A DNA stretch of 64,000 nt. Source: JBCBKU01 sp038521345. GTDB lineage: Bacteria; Pseudomonadota; Alphaproteobacteria; Rhodobacterales; Rhodobacteraceae. The notes beneath the pieces were generated by a model that was not told the DNA's origin, searched no databases, and saw only the letters and a program-made list of their open reading frames with translations. Positions within the stretch are counted from its first letter, which is position 1; each line of letters starts with the position of its first letter. Below are positions 43,318-51,951 of the stretch, piece by piece. The stretch is taken from contig JBCBKU010000012.1 of assembly GCA_038521345.1 (NCBI GenBank), forward strand, positions 1-64,000, read 5' to 3'. The position numbers were made by a program, and so were the translations under genes.

Positions 43318-44676
43318 ATGGCCCGGGACGAGACGATTGCGGCAATCCGGTTCGGGTACGGGCTTGGCGCCCCATCCGAAGGGTCGGCCGGCGGCCTGAT
43401 TGACGGATTGGACGGCCCCGACCGGATGGCGGCGCAGTATCCGGTGGCCGGTCTTTCCAAGGTCTTGTCCGAGATGCGGAGCTATCGGGCGCTCGACCGG
43501 GCCGTGAAGGCCGGAACCGACGGGGCCGAAGCCGAACGCCGGGCCGGCCGGGACCGCTTACAGGCCCTGTTCACGGAGGGATTCGGGCAGGCGATGGCCC
43601 GGATCGCCGACACGCCGACGCCATTCCGAGAACGGCTGGTCTGGTTCTGGGCGGATCACTTTACGGCCGTTGGCCGAAACCTTGTCCATCGGGGTGGCGC
43701 GCCGACGTATGTCGATGAAGCGATCCGGCCGCATGTGGCCGGATCGTTTGCCGACATGCTGAAGGCCGTCGTGACCCATCCGTTCATGCTGATCTATCTC
43801 GATCAGGCGGCATCGGTCGGGCCGGCTTCGGTCGTGGGGCGTCGGCGCGACCGGGGATTGAACGAGAACCTTGCCCGCGAAGTGATGGAGTTGCACACGC
43901 TCGGGGTGGACGGGGGGTATACGCAAGATGACGTGACCGAGCTCGCCCGCTTGATGACCGGTCTTTCGATGCATCCCGAGCGCGGCTTCATCTTTCGCCC
44001 GCAAATGGCCGAGCCGGGGAATTTCCGGGTGATGGGCCGGACCTATGGCGGGGGTGACCCGACACTCGCACATGTGCTTGCGGCCATGGATGATCTCGCG
44101 CGCCACCCGGCCACTGCGGCGCACATGGCCCGTAAGCTGGCTGTGCATTTCGTGGCCGATGACCCGGATCCGGATCTTGTCAGCCAGATCGCGGTCGCGT
44201 GGCGCGAAAGCGGGGGCGACCTGGCCCACGTCTATGCCGCGCTTCTGGATCATCCGGCGGCGTGGGCGCCCCTTGGGGGGAAGGCCCGCCAACCCTTCGA
44301 CTTTGTCGGCGCGACCCTTCGTGCCGTGGGCGCTCGGGGCCGCGATATTTCGGAGATGGATCCGGGCAGCCTGCGTCGGTTTCTGGCCCGGCCGATGGCC
44401 GGGATGGGCCAACCCTGGATGAGCGCGCGGGGGCCCGATGGCTGGCCGGAAGCGGCGTCGCGCTGGATCACGCCGCAGGGTCTTGCGGTTCGGATCACCT
44501 GGGCTCGGTCGGTGACTGACCGGCTGGCAGAGCGCATCGGCGATCCGCGCGCCTTTCTTGACCGGGCGTTGGCGGATGCCGCGTCCGAACGTTTGCGCTG
44601 GGCGGTGGGGGCCGCTGAGACCCGTGCCGAGGGGGCCGCGCTGGTCCTTGTCTCGGCCGAGTTCAACCGGAGATAA
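43318..44676 (+). CDS. DUF1800 family protein
   Basis: A 452-residue protein. RLVWFWADHFTAVG, LNENLAREVMELHTLGVDGGYTQDDV (in two parts) and ARKLAVHFVADDP are the DUF1800 signature. Function unknown. It is almost always paired with DUF1501, as here, 11 nt apart. No obvious signal peptide, although its partner is exported by Tat, so the two may cross as a complex. Confidence 0.9.
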   Translation: MARDETIAAIRFGYGLGAPSEGSAGGLIDGLDGPDRMAAQYPVAGLSKVLSEMRSYRALDRAVKAGTDGAEAERRAGRDRLQALFTEGFGQAMARIADTPTPFRERLVWFWADHFTAVGRNLVHRGGAPTYVDEAIRPHVAGSFADMLKAVVTHPFMLIYLDQAASVGPASVVGRRRDRGLNENLAREVMELHTLGVDGGYTQDDVTELARLMTGLSMHPERGFIFRPQMAEPGNFRVMGRTYGGGDPTLAHVLAAMDDLARHPATAAHMARKLAVHFVADDPDPDLVSQIAVAWRESGGDLAHVYAALLDHPAAWAPLGGKARQPFDFVGATLRAVGARGRDISEMDPGSLRRFLARPMAGMGQPWMSARGPDGWPEAASRWITPQGLAVRITWARSVTDRLAERIGDPRAFLDRALADAASERLRWAVGAAETRAEGAALVLVSAEFNRR

Positions 44677-44687
44677 CGGAGGCCGCC

Positions 44688-45884
44688 ATGGCAGTGTCAC
44701 GACGAGGACTTTTGAAAGGGGCGGCCGCAATGGCGTGTTCGGCTGCGGCCCATCCCCTGATGACATCGGTTACGTTCGCGGCCGCGCCGTGGGACGCGCG
44801 GCTGGTCGTGCTGATCCTGCGCGGCGGGATGGACGGGCTGGATGCGGTTCGCCCCGTGGGCGATCCGGCTCTCGCTTCAGCTCGGCCGAGTATGGTGCGG
44901 GACGGCGTACCGCTGAACGGTTTTTGGCAGATGCATCCGGCGCTGTCCGGTCTTGAACCACTTTGGAGGGCCGAGGAACTTGCCTTCGCCCATGCGGTTT
45001 CCACTCCGTACCGCGATGGCCGCAGCCATTTCGATGGCCAAGACATGCTGGAAGCTGGCACCGCACCGGGTATGGGCGCGGCGCGGGACGGATGGTTGAA
45101 CCGGCTCTTGCAAACCGTTCCGGGGACGGAGGGGCGGACGGCGTTTGCGATCGGCCGGGAAGAGCTGAAAGTTCTTGCGGGGCCGGCAGAAGTGGCGAAC
45201 TGGTCGCCGGCCACCCCGTTCGACCTGTCGCCGCAGGCCCGGCTTCTTCTGGGAGAAATCTATGCTGGCGATCCCTTGTTCGCGGGAGCCGCGGCCGAGG
45301 CCATGGAGCTTGCCGGATCCATCGCGGCGGCACGGGAAACCGAAGATGCCGATCCGCAGATGATGGAGATGATGCAGGCTGGCGGCGGCGCCGCGGAACG
45401 CGCCCTGGCGGCATTCGCGGCTGAGCAGTTGCGCCAAGAGACGCGGATCGCGGCGTTCTCAATCAACGGCTGGGACACCCACCGCGATCAGGCTGGGCCC
45501 ATGCGGCGGGCACTTGGGCGGCTTGCCGAGGCAATCCTGACGTTGAAGGAAGGTCTTGGGCCGGTTTGGGCAAAGACCACGGTTATCGCAATGACGGAGT
45601 TCGGTCGCACGGTCCGGGAAAACGGTACGCGCGGCACCGATCACGGGACAGGCGGGGCCATGGTGTTCGCCGGGGGTGCCGTGCGCGGCGGACGGGTTAT
45701 GGGCACATGGCCCGGGTTGAACGAGGCGGAGCTTCTGGACCGCCGGGATCTGATGCCTACCGGCGATGTGCGGGCCTATGCCGCGTGGGCCATGCGGGAC
45801 GGGTTCGGTCTGGGCGCCAATGTGCTCGAAGCATCCGTGTTCCCCGGGCTGCGCATGGGAGAGGACCCGGGGCTCTTGCTCTAG
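44688..45884 (+). CDS. DUF1501 family protein with Tat signal
   Basis: A 398-residue protein beginning MAVSRRGLLKGAAAMACS, a twin-arginine signal with SRRGLLK, cleaved near residue 30. The alkaline-phosphatase-like DUF1501 core includes LRGGMDGLDAV, NGWDTHRDQ and MTEFGRTVRENG. It folds before Tat export, so probably binds a metal. Ribosome site GGAGG. The DUF1800-DUF1501 pair forms an operon. Confidence 0.93.
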   Translation: MAVSRRGLLKGAAAMACSAAAHPLMTSVTFAAAPWDARLVVLILRGGMDGLDAVRPVGDPALASARPSMVRDGVPLNGFWQMHPALSGLEPLWRAEELAFAHAVSTPYRDGRSHFDGQDMLEAGTAPGMGAARDGWLNRLLQTVPGTEGRTAFAIGREELKVLAGPAEVANWSPATPFDLSPQARLLLGEIYAGDPLFAGAAAEAMELAGSIAAARETEDADPQMMEMMQAGGGAAERALAAFAAEQLRQETRIAAFSINGWDTHRDQAGPMRRALGRLAEAILTLKEGLGPVWAKTTVIAMTEFGRTVRENGTRGTDHGTGGAMVFAGGAVRGGRVMGTWPGLNEAELLDRRDLMPTGDVRAYAAWAMRDGFGLGANVLEASVFPGLRMGEDPGLLL

Positions 45885-45939
45885 GGGTGGCGACGTCCGG
45901 ATCGCCCTGCTAGGCGCGGGGCGAGGAGGGACCGATACC

Positions 45940-46650
45940 ATGACCAGCGCCGGACAACCGCTCGGAGATATTGTAGAGAACTGGGCACCGCCGCCGCGGC
46001 CGGACAGCGCGCGAATGGAGGGCGCCTATGCAGAGCTTCTGCCGCTGACCGATGACAAGGCACCTGAACTTTTTCAGGCCTATGCACCCGACCCCGGCAT
46101 GTGGGCCTATATGCCTTACGGCCCGTTCAAAGATCTGGCGGACTACGCCGATTGGGTGGTCTCGGCCGCCCGCGGCGCGGACCCGGTCTTCATCGCGGTC
46201 GCGGACAGGGCGACCAACCGGCTTGTCGGGCAGGCAAGCTGGCTTCGGATCCAGCCGGATGCGGGATCCATCGAAATCGGTCACATCGCCTTCGCGCCTG
46301 GCGCACGGCAAAGCCGGGTCGCCACCGAAGCGCTTGTTCTGATGATCCGCTGGGCGTTCGAGGCGGGCTACCGCCGGGTCGAGTGGAAGTGCAACGCCCT
46401 GAACAGACGCTCTCGCCGTGCGGCCGAGCGACTGGGTCTGAGTTATGAGGGCGTCTTCCGCCAAGCCGCCGTGATCAAGGGGCGCAACCGTGACACGGCG
46501 TGGTTCGCGGCGACCGACGGAGACTGGCCGGCCCTTTCGAAGGCCTATGCGACTTGGCTGGCACCGGAGAATTTCGACGGCAACGGTCTGCAGCGACGCG
46601 CGCTGTCGGACCTGACGCACCCACTTCTGGTATCACGGGACACGGTCTGA
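45940..46650 (+). CDS. GNAT family N-acetyltransferase (RimJ-like)
   Basis: A 236-residue acetyltransferase of the RimJ/L type: GSIEIGHIAFAPGARQSRVATEAL and then RVEWKCNALNRRSRRAAERLGL (both in short conserved blocks), EGVFRQAAVIKGRNRDT. RimJ-like enzymes acetylate protein N-termini or small amines. ATG 45940 has GGAGGG nine nt upstream. Confidence 0.88.
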   Translation: MTSAGQPLGDIVENWAPPPRPDSARMEGAYAELLPLTDDKAPELFQAYAPDPGMWAYMPYGPFKDLADYADWVVSAARGADPVFIAVADRATNRLVGQASWLRIQPDAGSIEIGHIAFAPGARQSRVATEALVLMIRWAFEAGYRRVEWKCNALNRRSRRAAERLGLSYEGVFRQAAVIKGRNRDTAWFAATDGDWPALSKAYATWLAPENFDGNGLQRRALSDLTHPLLVSRDTV

Positions 46651-46668
46651 GGGTTTCGAAACGTCCGC

Positions 46669-47388
46669 TTAGACAGCAGCGGCCTGGCCGATCCGGGAAT
46701 CGATCAATCCGGTGATCCGCCCAAGGATCGTGGTCGATGCTGGTCCGGTTATGCCGACATGGGCCAATTGAACGGCCGCCTCTTTGAGGTCCTTGTCGTC
46801 GGCAGTCAAAGCGAGGCCAGACAGGAACTGTGCGGCATAGGCCACGGTTTCGGGGCGCTGCGGACCTTTCAGGACCTCCGCCAGGTGCGCAAGATCGTCC
46901 CGCAGGGCAAGCCGGTCCGGCGCGATTTCATCGGCTGGAACCAGTCGCGGCCCGGCCGGGTGCGAATCCGACGGCAGCCGGTCGAGGATTTCCGCCTGAA
47001 AGAGTGCAAGCGACGTGAGCGGCTTGGCCAGAAAACCGTCCGCACCTGCTTGCTCGGCCGTCTGCGCGAGCGTGTCGTCGCCCGAGGTGGCCAGCAACAC
47101 CGCGATCCGTGGATCCGCCTCGGCGAGATCCGCGATCAGGTCGAGGCCCGATCCATCCGGCAGCCCCAGATCGACAATGGCCACGGAGGGGCGATAGGTG
47201 GCGAGGTGCCGGGCGGCTGACTTCAGGCTGTCCGCGCGGCGGATCCGGGCGCCGGACCGGAGGCAGAGGAGGCGCATGGCGTCCGAGGCGAACCGACTAT
47301 CCTCGACAAGCAGCACGGTCTGCCCCAGAAGCGGACGTTCCGCCGTCGGGCGACGCGACATCAGGAAATCCTCTAGCATCTCGGGCAT
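46669..47388 (-). CDS. Response regulator, single REC domain with unknown C-terminus
   Basis: A 239-residue protein. REC domain residues 23-140: LLVEDSRFA, phospho-acceptor in VDLGLPDG (about residue 73), LATSGDD, and the Lys in FLAKPL. The C-terminal ~100 residues are helical and not a DNA-binding domain I know; they could be a degenerate Hpt or an output dimerisation domain. GAGGGA precedes ATG 47388. Divergent from mce. Confidence 0.85.
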   Translation of the reverse strand: MPEMLEDFLMSRRPTAERPLLGQTVLLVEDSRFASDAMRLLCLRSGARIRRADSLKSAARHLATYRPSVAIVDLGLPDGSGLDLIADLAEADPRIAVLLATSGDDTLAQTAEQAGADGFLAKPLTSLALFQAEILDRLPSDSHPAGPRLVPADEIAPDRLALRDDLAHLAEVLKGPQRPETVAYAAQFLSGLALTADDKDLKEAAVQLAHVGITGPASTTILGRITGLIDSRIGQAAAV

Positions 47389-47428
47389 TCTGTTCCCTCG
47401 GGGTCCTCAACAAGCGGGCGTGCCATCA

Positions 47429-47461
47429 GTTAACGCCCCGATTGCCTAAGCCGTGGTTAAC
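47429..47461. promoter_or_regulatory. Paired GTTAAC sites between the response regulator and mce
   Basis: Two copies of GTTAAC (47429-47434 and 47456-47461), 27 bp centre to centre, in a gap of 154 nt between divergent genes. TTAAC is the core of CtrA sites, but the spacing does not fit the canonical TTAA-N7-TTAA. Confidence 0.25.
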
Positions 47462-47542
47462 GGAGCGCGGTGAATTTGTCGCATTGGGTTGTGAGGGACC
47501 GACCAAGCGCCCATAACCGCACCGATTGCGACGGAGGGATCG

Positions 47543-47947
47543 ATGATCGGACGTTTGAACCATGTAGCGATCGCGGTGCCCGATCTTGAGGCCGCCGCGG
47601 CGCAGTATCGCGAGGTTCTTGGCGCCGATGTCGGCCCACCCCAGGACGAGCCGGATCATGGTGTGACCGTGGTCTTCATCACTTTGCCGAACACCAAAAT
47701 TGAATTGCTGCATCCCTTGGGATCGGGGTCGCCCATCGCGGGGTTCCTGGAGAAGAACCCGTCGGGCGGAATTCATCACGTGTGTTACGAAGTCGACGAC
47801 ATCCTGTCGGCGCGTGACCGTTTGAAGGATGGGGGCGCGCGCGTCCTGGGGGACGGCACGCCAAAAATCGGTGCCCATGGCAAACCCGTGCTGTTCCTTC
47901 ATCCGAAAGACTTCACCGGAACGTTGATCGAGCTGGAGCAGGTCTGA
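47543..47947 (+). CDS. mce: Methylmalonyl-CoA epimerase
   Basis: A 134-residue glyoxalase-fold enzyme converting (S)- to (R)-methylmalonyl-CoA between PCC and the mutase. RLNHVAIAVPDLEAA, TKIELLHPLG, GGIHHVCYEVDD and GTLIELEQ carry the metal-binding His/Gln/Glu residues. It overlaps the DUF1467 gene in TGATG. The carboxylase genes of the same pathway lie 11 kb away. Confidence 0.93.
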   Translation: MIGRLNHVAIAVPDLEAAAAQYREVLGADVGPPQDEPDHGVTVVFITLPNTKIELLHPLGSGSPIAGFLEKNPSGGIHHVCYEVDDILSARDRLKDGGARVLGDGTPKIGAHGKPVLFLHPKDFTGTLIELEQV

Positions 47948-48216
47948 TGGGTGTTGTTTCGGGGCTGGTCCTTTATGCCGTTATCTGGTTCATGACGCTT
48001 TTCGTGCTGCTTCCGGTGAAGCTGGAAACACAAGGGGATCGGGGGGAGATCGTTCCTGGAACCCATGCCGGAGCGCCGGCCAACCTGAACCTGAAGCGAA
48101 AGCTCTTCTGGGTGAGCATCATCGCGGCGGCGGTTTGGGTCGTGATCGCCGGAGTGATCGTTTCGGGGTGGGTCAACCTGCGCGAAGCCGAGTGGCTGAA
48201 GCTGATCGACGACTGA
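47947..48216 (+). CDS. DUF1467 family membrane protein
   Basis: An 89-residue protein with two membrane helices (residues 4-24 and 54-78) and a conserved linker PVKLETQGDRGEIVPGT. DUF1467 is an alphaproteobacterial family, usually placed after mce as here, coupled by a one-base overlap. Function unknown. Confidence 0.88.
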   Translation: MGVVSGLVLYAVIWFMTLFVLLPVKLETQGDRGEIVPGTHAGAPANLNLKRKLFWVSIIAAAVWVVIAGVIVSGWVNLREAEWLKLIDD

Positions 48217-48401
48217 GACGTCGCGCTGGCGGTGCTGGACAATCCCCGGTGGAATTGTGAATTGGCGATTATTGCCGAAACCAGCGTCGCAAAATAACCG
48301 ATTTTCAGGGCAGATCGGCATTTATCCGATGCGAAGGCGCCAAAATTCCGCCTCGCGTGATGGTTAATTTGATTCCCAAGGATGCAATTAAGGAGAGACC
48401 A

Positions 48402-48551
48402 ATGTCCCTTACCAAGATCAAGCAGATGCTGACACGCACCTCCAAGATCAGCCCGACCGAAGACAAATACGCTGCCATCGAACGGGATCGTATTCGCCGG
48501 ATCAAAAGCCGTCCGTCGGCTGCGTCGTTCTCCAGCAGACAGGCTGCCTAA
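48402..48551 (+). CDS. Small basic protein of 49 residues
   Basis: MSLTKIKQMLTRTSKIS then an amphipathic basic helix AAIERDRIRRIKSR and a Ser/Ala tail. ATG 48402 is preceded by a very good ribosome site AAGGAGAG five nt away, and a large hairpin follows the stop, so a short monocistronic mRNA is likely. I know no function. Confidence 0.65.
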   Translation: MSLTKIKQMLTRTSKISPTEDKYAAIERDRIRRIKSRPSAASFSSRQAA

Positions 48552-48571
48552 GCCGAAACTTTTCCTGCTAG

Positions 48572-48603
48572 AGCCTCTGCGCGCCTTCGCGCGCTGAGGG
48601 CTT
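48572..48603 (+). terminator. Large hairpin after the 49-residue gene
   Basis: GCGCGC-CTTC-GCGCGC extended below a T/T mismatch by AGCCTC / GAGGGCT with one bulged G. The tail TGAGTTTGCTCTTT is moderately T-rich. Confidence 0.6.
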
Positions 48604-48674
48604 GAGTTTGCTCTTTGCGCGCCGCCCAATGTCCCGGGCCGCACGCCAGCTACATTTCATGTAGTTTCGGCTAC

Positions 48675-48944
48675 TTACGAGGCCAGTCGCGTCTCGGTGT
48701 GGTCTTCTTCAAGATCCCAGCTCGCGTCTTCGGCGTCCCGCAGGAGTTTGATCACCCGGCAAGACCGCAGGCGAGTACGTGCGAACAGTTCCAGGTCTTT
48801 GTTGATCGCCGCGACGTTGTGCTGATCGTCGCCTTCGGCGACCTTCTGCAACACGTTTTCCGAGGGCCAGTTCCAGCTCTTCTCGATGGAAGAGACATTC
48901 AGCACCGCTTTAGAGGCACTGCTTTTTGCGCGTAAACTCAGCAT
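48675..48944 (-). CDS. Small hypothetical protein
   Basis: An 89-residue soluble protein: MLSLRAKSSASKAVLNVSS, then ENVLQKVAEGDDQHNVAAIN and a C-terminal helix LRSCRVIKLLRDAEDASWD. Composition looks coding; no family recognised. ATG 48944 is preferred over TTG 48971. The 115 nt upstream are strikingly A/T-rich for this genome and should hold the promoter. Confidence 0.5.
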   Translation of the reverse strand: MLSLRAKSSASKAVLNVSSIEKSWNWPSENVLQKVAEGDDQHNVAAINKDLELFARTRLRSCRVIKLLRDAEDASWDLEEDHTETRLAS

Positions 48945-49060
48945 CCGATTCCACTCACTACGTAAACACAATCTTTATATAGTCGAGGATGTCAGGTTAA
49001 TCTTGGGCCGAATAAAGACAATTTTGGGACAAGTTGAACGAATGGGATTGGCCGGTGTTT

Positions 49061-49750
49061 CTAGGCCCGTTCCAATCGATGAAATAGGTGGGTGAAAGTT
49101 GCGGCGCCAAGGATCGGAACCGCGAGATTCACCAAGGGTATCATCAGCGGCAGGGCCATGACGGACCCGGCGAGCCAGATCTGGCCCGCATGGCGTCGCC
49201 GCGCAGCCCGCGCGCCCTCACGCCCCAGGCGGCGCATGGCGACGAGCTGAAAGTACTCACGGCCCAGTAGGAACCCGTTGAGGGCGATGAAGATCAGCGG
49301 TGCGAATGGGGCGAAGAGGATATAGGCGACAAGTGCGACCAGATTGGCGCCGATCAACACACCGAGAAAGCTGATCGAATCCGAGACACCTTCGGCAAAG
49401 GTGGCACGCGGAGCCTGCGGAAGGTGGGGATAGTGGCGGCCTTCGACTGCGTCCGCGACCTCGTCCAGAAAGAGCGACGTAAAGGCCGATGCAACCGGGA
49501 CCATCAGAATGACCGAGAGGCCGAGCATGAGGACGAGCGAGCCCCATGAGAGCAGATTGTCGACCCAAGAGATTTCACCGATCAACGGCAAGGACATCGT
49601 GTCGGGCACGAACCATCCGATCAGCGTGACGAGCAGAGCGTAGATCCCGGCCAGCAGGGCGATTGTCAGGCCGATCCCGATGGCCAGGACCCGCATGAAG
49701 CGCGGATCCCCGATCTGGCCGAGCGCCCGCAGCACGTCGCCGAAAATCAT
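49061..49750 (-). CDS. EI24/CysZ-like membrane protein
   Basis: A 229-residue protein with four or more long hydrophobic helices and the EI24 signature (FLDEVADAVEGRHYP; FIALNGFLLGREYFQLVAMR). CysZ in E. coli conducts sulfate; EI24 proteins of this subgroup are not characterised. ATG 49750 overlaps the nitroreductase stop by ATGA. Confidence 0.87.
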   Translation of the reverse strand: MIFGDVLRALGQIGDPRFMRVLAIGIGLTIALLAGIYALLVTLIGWFVPDTMSLPLIGEISWVDNLLSWGSLVLMLGLSVILMVPVASAFTSLFLDEVADAVEGRHYPHLPQAPRATFAEGVSDSISFLGVLIGANLVALVAYILFAPFAPLIFIALNGFLLGREYFQLVAMRRLGREGARAARRRHAGQIWLAGSVMALPLMIPLVNLAVPILGAATFTHLFHRLERA

Positions 49751-50325
49751 GACGCCACCCATGTGGTGATATCTGCGATGTCGGGCCTTGGACGCTCTGG
49801 GGGCGCGTTGGTCTCGGTTCCAAGGTGGATGAAACCTGCGACGGTTTCGTGGCGGGCAAGGCCAAGATGCGTTTCGATGAAAGGGCGATCATGGGAGGCC
49901 CATCCCGACAGCCAGTTCGCACCCCATCCCGCGGCCAACGCGGCGTTCAACAGGGCAAGGCAGACCGCGCCGGCTGACAGGACCTGTTCGATCTCGGGGA
50001 TCTTTTCGGATGGCTTAGGCGCGGCCACAACGGCGATGGCCAGATCGGCTCTTGCGAATTGGTCGGCCATCTTCGACGTCTTATCGGCGTCAAGCCCGAG
50101 TTCCGCGCCACGCGGCGAGACCGCGGCCGCCAGACGCTGGAGCGCGGGTTTCTCCAGAACGACGAACCGCCAGGGTTCCAGTTTCCCGTGATCGGGCGTC
50201 CTCGCCGCGGCGGTCAGGAGCGTTTCGACCGTCGCGCGGTCGGGGATCGGGGGCATAAGGGTTTTGGCGGGTCGGGAACGGCGGGTCAGAAGAAAGTCGA
50301 GGGCGGCTGGGTTCGGTGTCGGCAT
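49747..50325 (-). CDS. Nitroreductase family protein, YdjA-like
   Basis: A 192-residue FMN protein. LTRRSRPAKTL near the N-terminus contacts FMN; AARTPDHGKLEPWRFVVLE is the YdjA-type block; GAVCLALLNAALAAGWGANWLSG follows in two conserved parts. It reduces nitro compounds or quinones with NAD(P)H; the natural substrate is unknown. Operon with EI24. Confidence 0.9.
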   Translation of the reverse strand: MPTPNPAALDFLLTRRSRPAKTLMPPIPDRATVETLLTAAARTPDHGKLEPWRFVVLEKPALQRLAAAVSPRGAELGLDADKTSKMADQFARADLAIAVVAAPKPSEKIPEIEQVLSAGAVCLALLNAALAAGWGANWLSGWASHDRPFIETHLGLARHETVAGFIHLGTETNAPPERPRPDIADITTWVAS

Positions 50326-50390
50326 TGCGGGTCCTTATCCTGCCACCGGCATGTCGGGTGCTGCGAGCGTATCGTCAAGGTGCGACGCGC

Positions 50391-51500
50391 TTAGGTCTTG
50401 TCGCGCACGTACTCCTCGATCTCCTGAATATGCCGGCCGACAAACGCATCGAAGGCTGACGAGGGCTGGCGCTGGTCAAGAACGTCGGCGAAGGGATCCG
50501 CGGCCTTCTTATCGCTTGCGGCAAGAACCTCGATGGCGGCATGCGCACAGAACGGCGTGTAGACCTCGGAGTAGCCGCCCTCATGCACGAGAACGAGGCG
50601 GCCGTCACAAAGGGTACCTGCCAGATCTTTCAGCCGCAGGGTCATGGCCCTGAACGTCTCGGCGGTCGCCAGCATCCGCCCCAGCGGGTCGAACGCGGCG
50701 GCGTCATAACCGGCGGCAACGATGATGGCCTCTGGTTCGAACCATTCAAGGGCGGGCGCCACAAGCCGATCGACGGCCTCGAGATAGCCCACATGCCCGG
50801 TGCCCGGGGGGAGGGGGATGTTCAGATTGCGGCCATGGCCGGGGCCCGTTCCCAGATCGGCGACATCGCCGGTATCGGTCGGGTAGTTCCGCTCTTGGTG
50901 AAGTGAGATCGTCAGGACATCGGCCCGATCGTAGAAGATCGCCTCGGTTCCGTTGCCGTGGTGGACATCCCAGTCGACGACCGCGACCCGACCGAGAAGA
51001 TCGCGGGCCCGCATTGCCTCGATCGCCACGGCAATGTTGGCCAAGAGGCAAAAACCGTTCGGAAATTCCGGCAGGCAATGATGCCCCGGGGGACGGCATA
51101 GCGCGTACGCGTTGTCGACATCCGATTGCAGCACGGCCTCGAGGGCACCAAGAGCAAGGCCCGCCGACTGTGTCGCGATTTCGTATCCGCCCCAGCCAAA
51201 CGGGGCACGCGGCCCAAGCTCGCCCCCGCCCGCATCGGACATCTTTTTGAACGCGCCAAGATAGCTGGACGAATGCACCCGGATCAGGTCGTCAAGCGGT
51301 GCCTCCGGTGCGCCTTGCATCCGCAGATCTCGAACGAGGCCGGACATCTCGATCAGGTTCTTCAGGCGGCGCTTGGATTCCGGCCCGTCCGGGAACCCGT
51401 CCGGCAATGGCTGGACGAGGTCTTTGACAGGCGCCGTCAGCGCGTAGCCGTGGCCGGTGTGCCAGAACGTTCGTTCGTCCCAGAAGAAGGCGGTTGTCAT
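50391..51500 (-). CDS. Histone deacetylase-like amidohydrolase (class II)
   Basis: A 369-residue arginase-fold deacetylase. RPPGHHCLP gives the catalytic His pair, VDWDVHHGNGT the zinc ligands, AAGYDAAAFDP another Asp, and VHEGGYSE the C-terminal glycine loop. Relatives deacetylate polyamines or acetylated lysine; here the substrate is unknown. Close to the nitroreductase on the same strand (65-nt gap). Confidence 0.92.
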   Translation of the reverse strand: MTTAFFWDERTFWHTGHGYALTAPVKDLVQPLPDGFPDGPESKRRLKNLIEMSGLVRDLRMQGAPEAPLDDLIRVHSSSYLGAFKKMSDAGGGELGPRAPFGWGGYEIATQSAGLALGALEAVLQSDVDNAYALCRPPGHHCLPEFPNGFCLLANIAVAIEAMRARDLLGRVAVVDWDVHHGNGTEAIFYDRADVLTISLHQERNYPTDTGDVADLGTGPGHGRNLNIPLPPGTGHVGYLEAVDRLVAPALEWFEPEAIIVAAGYDAAAFDPLGRMLATAETFRAMTLRLKDLAGTLCDGRLVLVHEGGYSEVYTPFCAHAAIEVLAASDKKAADPFADVLDQRQPSSAFDAFVGRHIQEIEEYVRDKT

Positions 51501-51643
51501 TGTATCCCCCTGCCACGCGGGCGCCGCGCGGACCGGGCCTTCTTAGGGCTCCGAGCAACCGGGCGCCAAGGGGATCGGACCACGCTGGGGCTGCTCGTTG
51601 CGCGAACGGGGCGTTGGGGCCACACTTTGCAGCCTGCTGCGTC

Positions 51644-51889
51644 CTAGCCTTTCCTTTCGGGACGCTTGATCTCGTAGATTCCCTCGGGCAGGTCGAGTGC
51701 CGCGCGCAGATCCTGCAGCTGGGGAAAGGACAGGGTCACGCGGCTCAGCCGGTCCGTGACCGGGTCCGTTTGTTCCACCGTAACGCAATCCTCGAAAATG
51801 TTGATGGTGATGTCCTCTTGGCGATGAGAGGCAGGACCGTCGATCAGGGTGACGACGGTGGCGTCGAACTCGTGCTCGATCGTGAACAT
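51644..51889 (-). CDS. Small hypothetical protein
   Basis: An 81-residue beta-rich protein: MFTIEHEFDATVVTLID, EDITINIFEDCVTVEQ and ending with YEIKRPERKG. A clear GGAGG lies five nt before ATG 51889, which decides the start against a longer frame. No family known. Globin gene 62 nt upstream on the same strand. Confidence 0.7.
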   Translation of the reverse strand: MFTIEHEFDATVVTLIDGPASHRQEDITINIFEDCVTVEQTDPVTDRLSRVTLSFPQLQDLRAALDLPEGIYEIKRPERKG

Positions 51890-51951
51890 GGGGCCTCCTC
51901 GGCAGTAGGATGGGGTGGAACGAACCGTCCGTAACATCCGCTGCCGACCGG

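Noticed and set aside
47429..47461. CtrA site
   Set aside because: The two GTTAAC copies are 27 bp apart and do not fit TTAA-N7-TTAA; kept only as a weak regulatory note.
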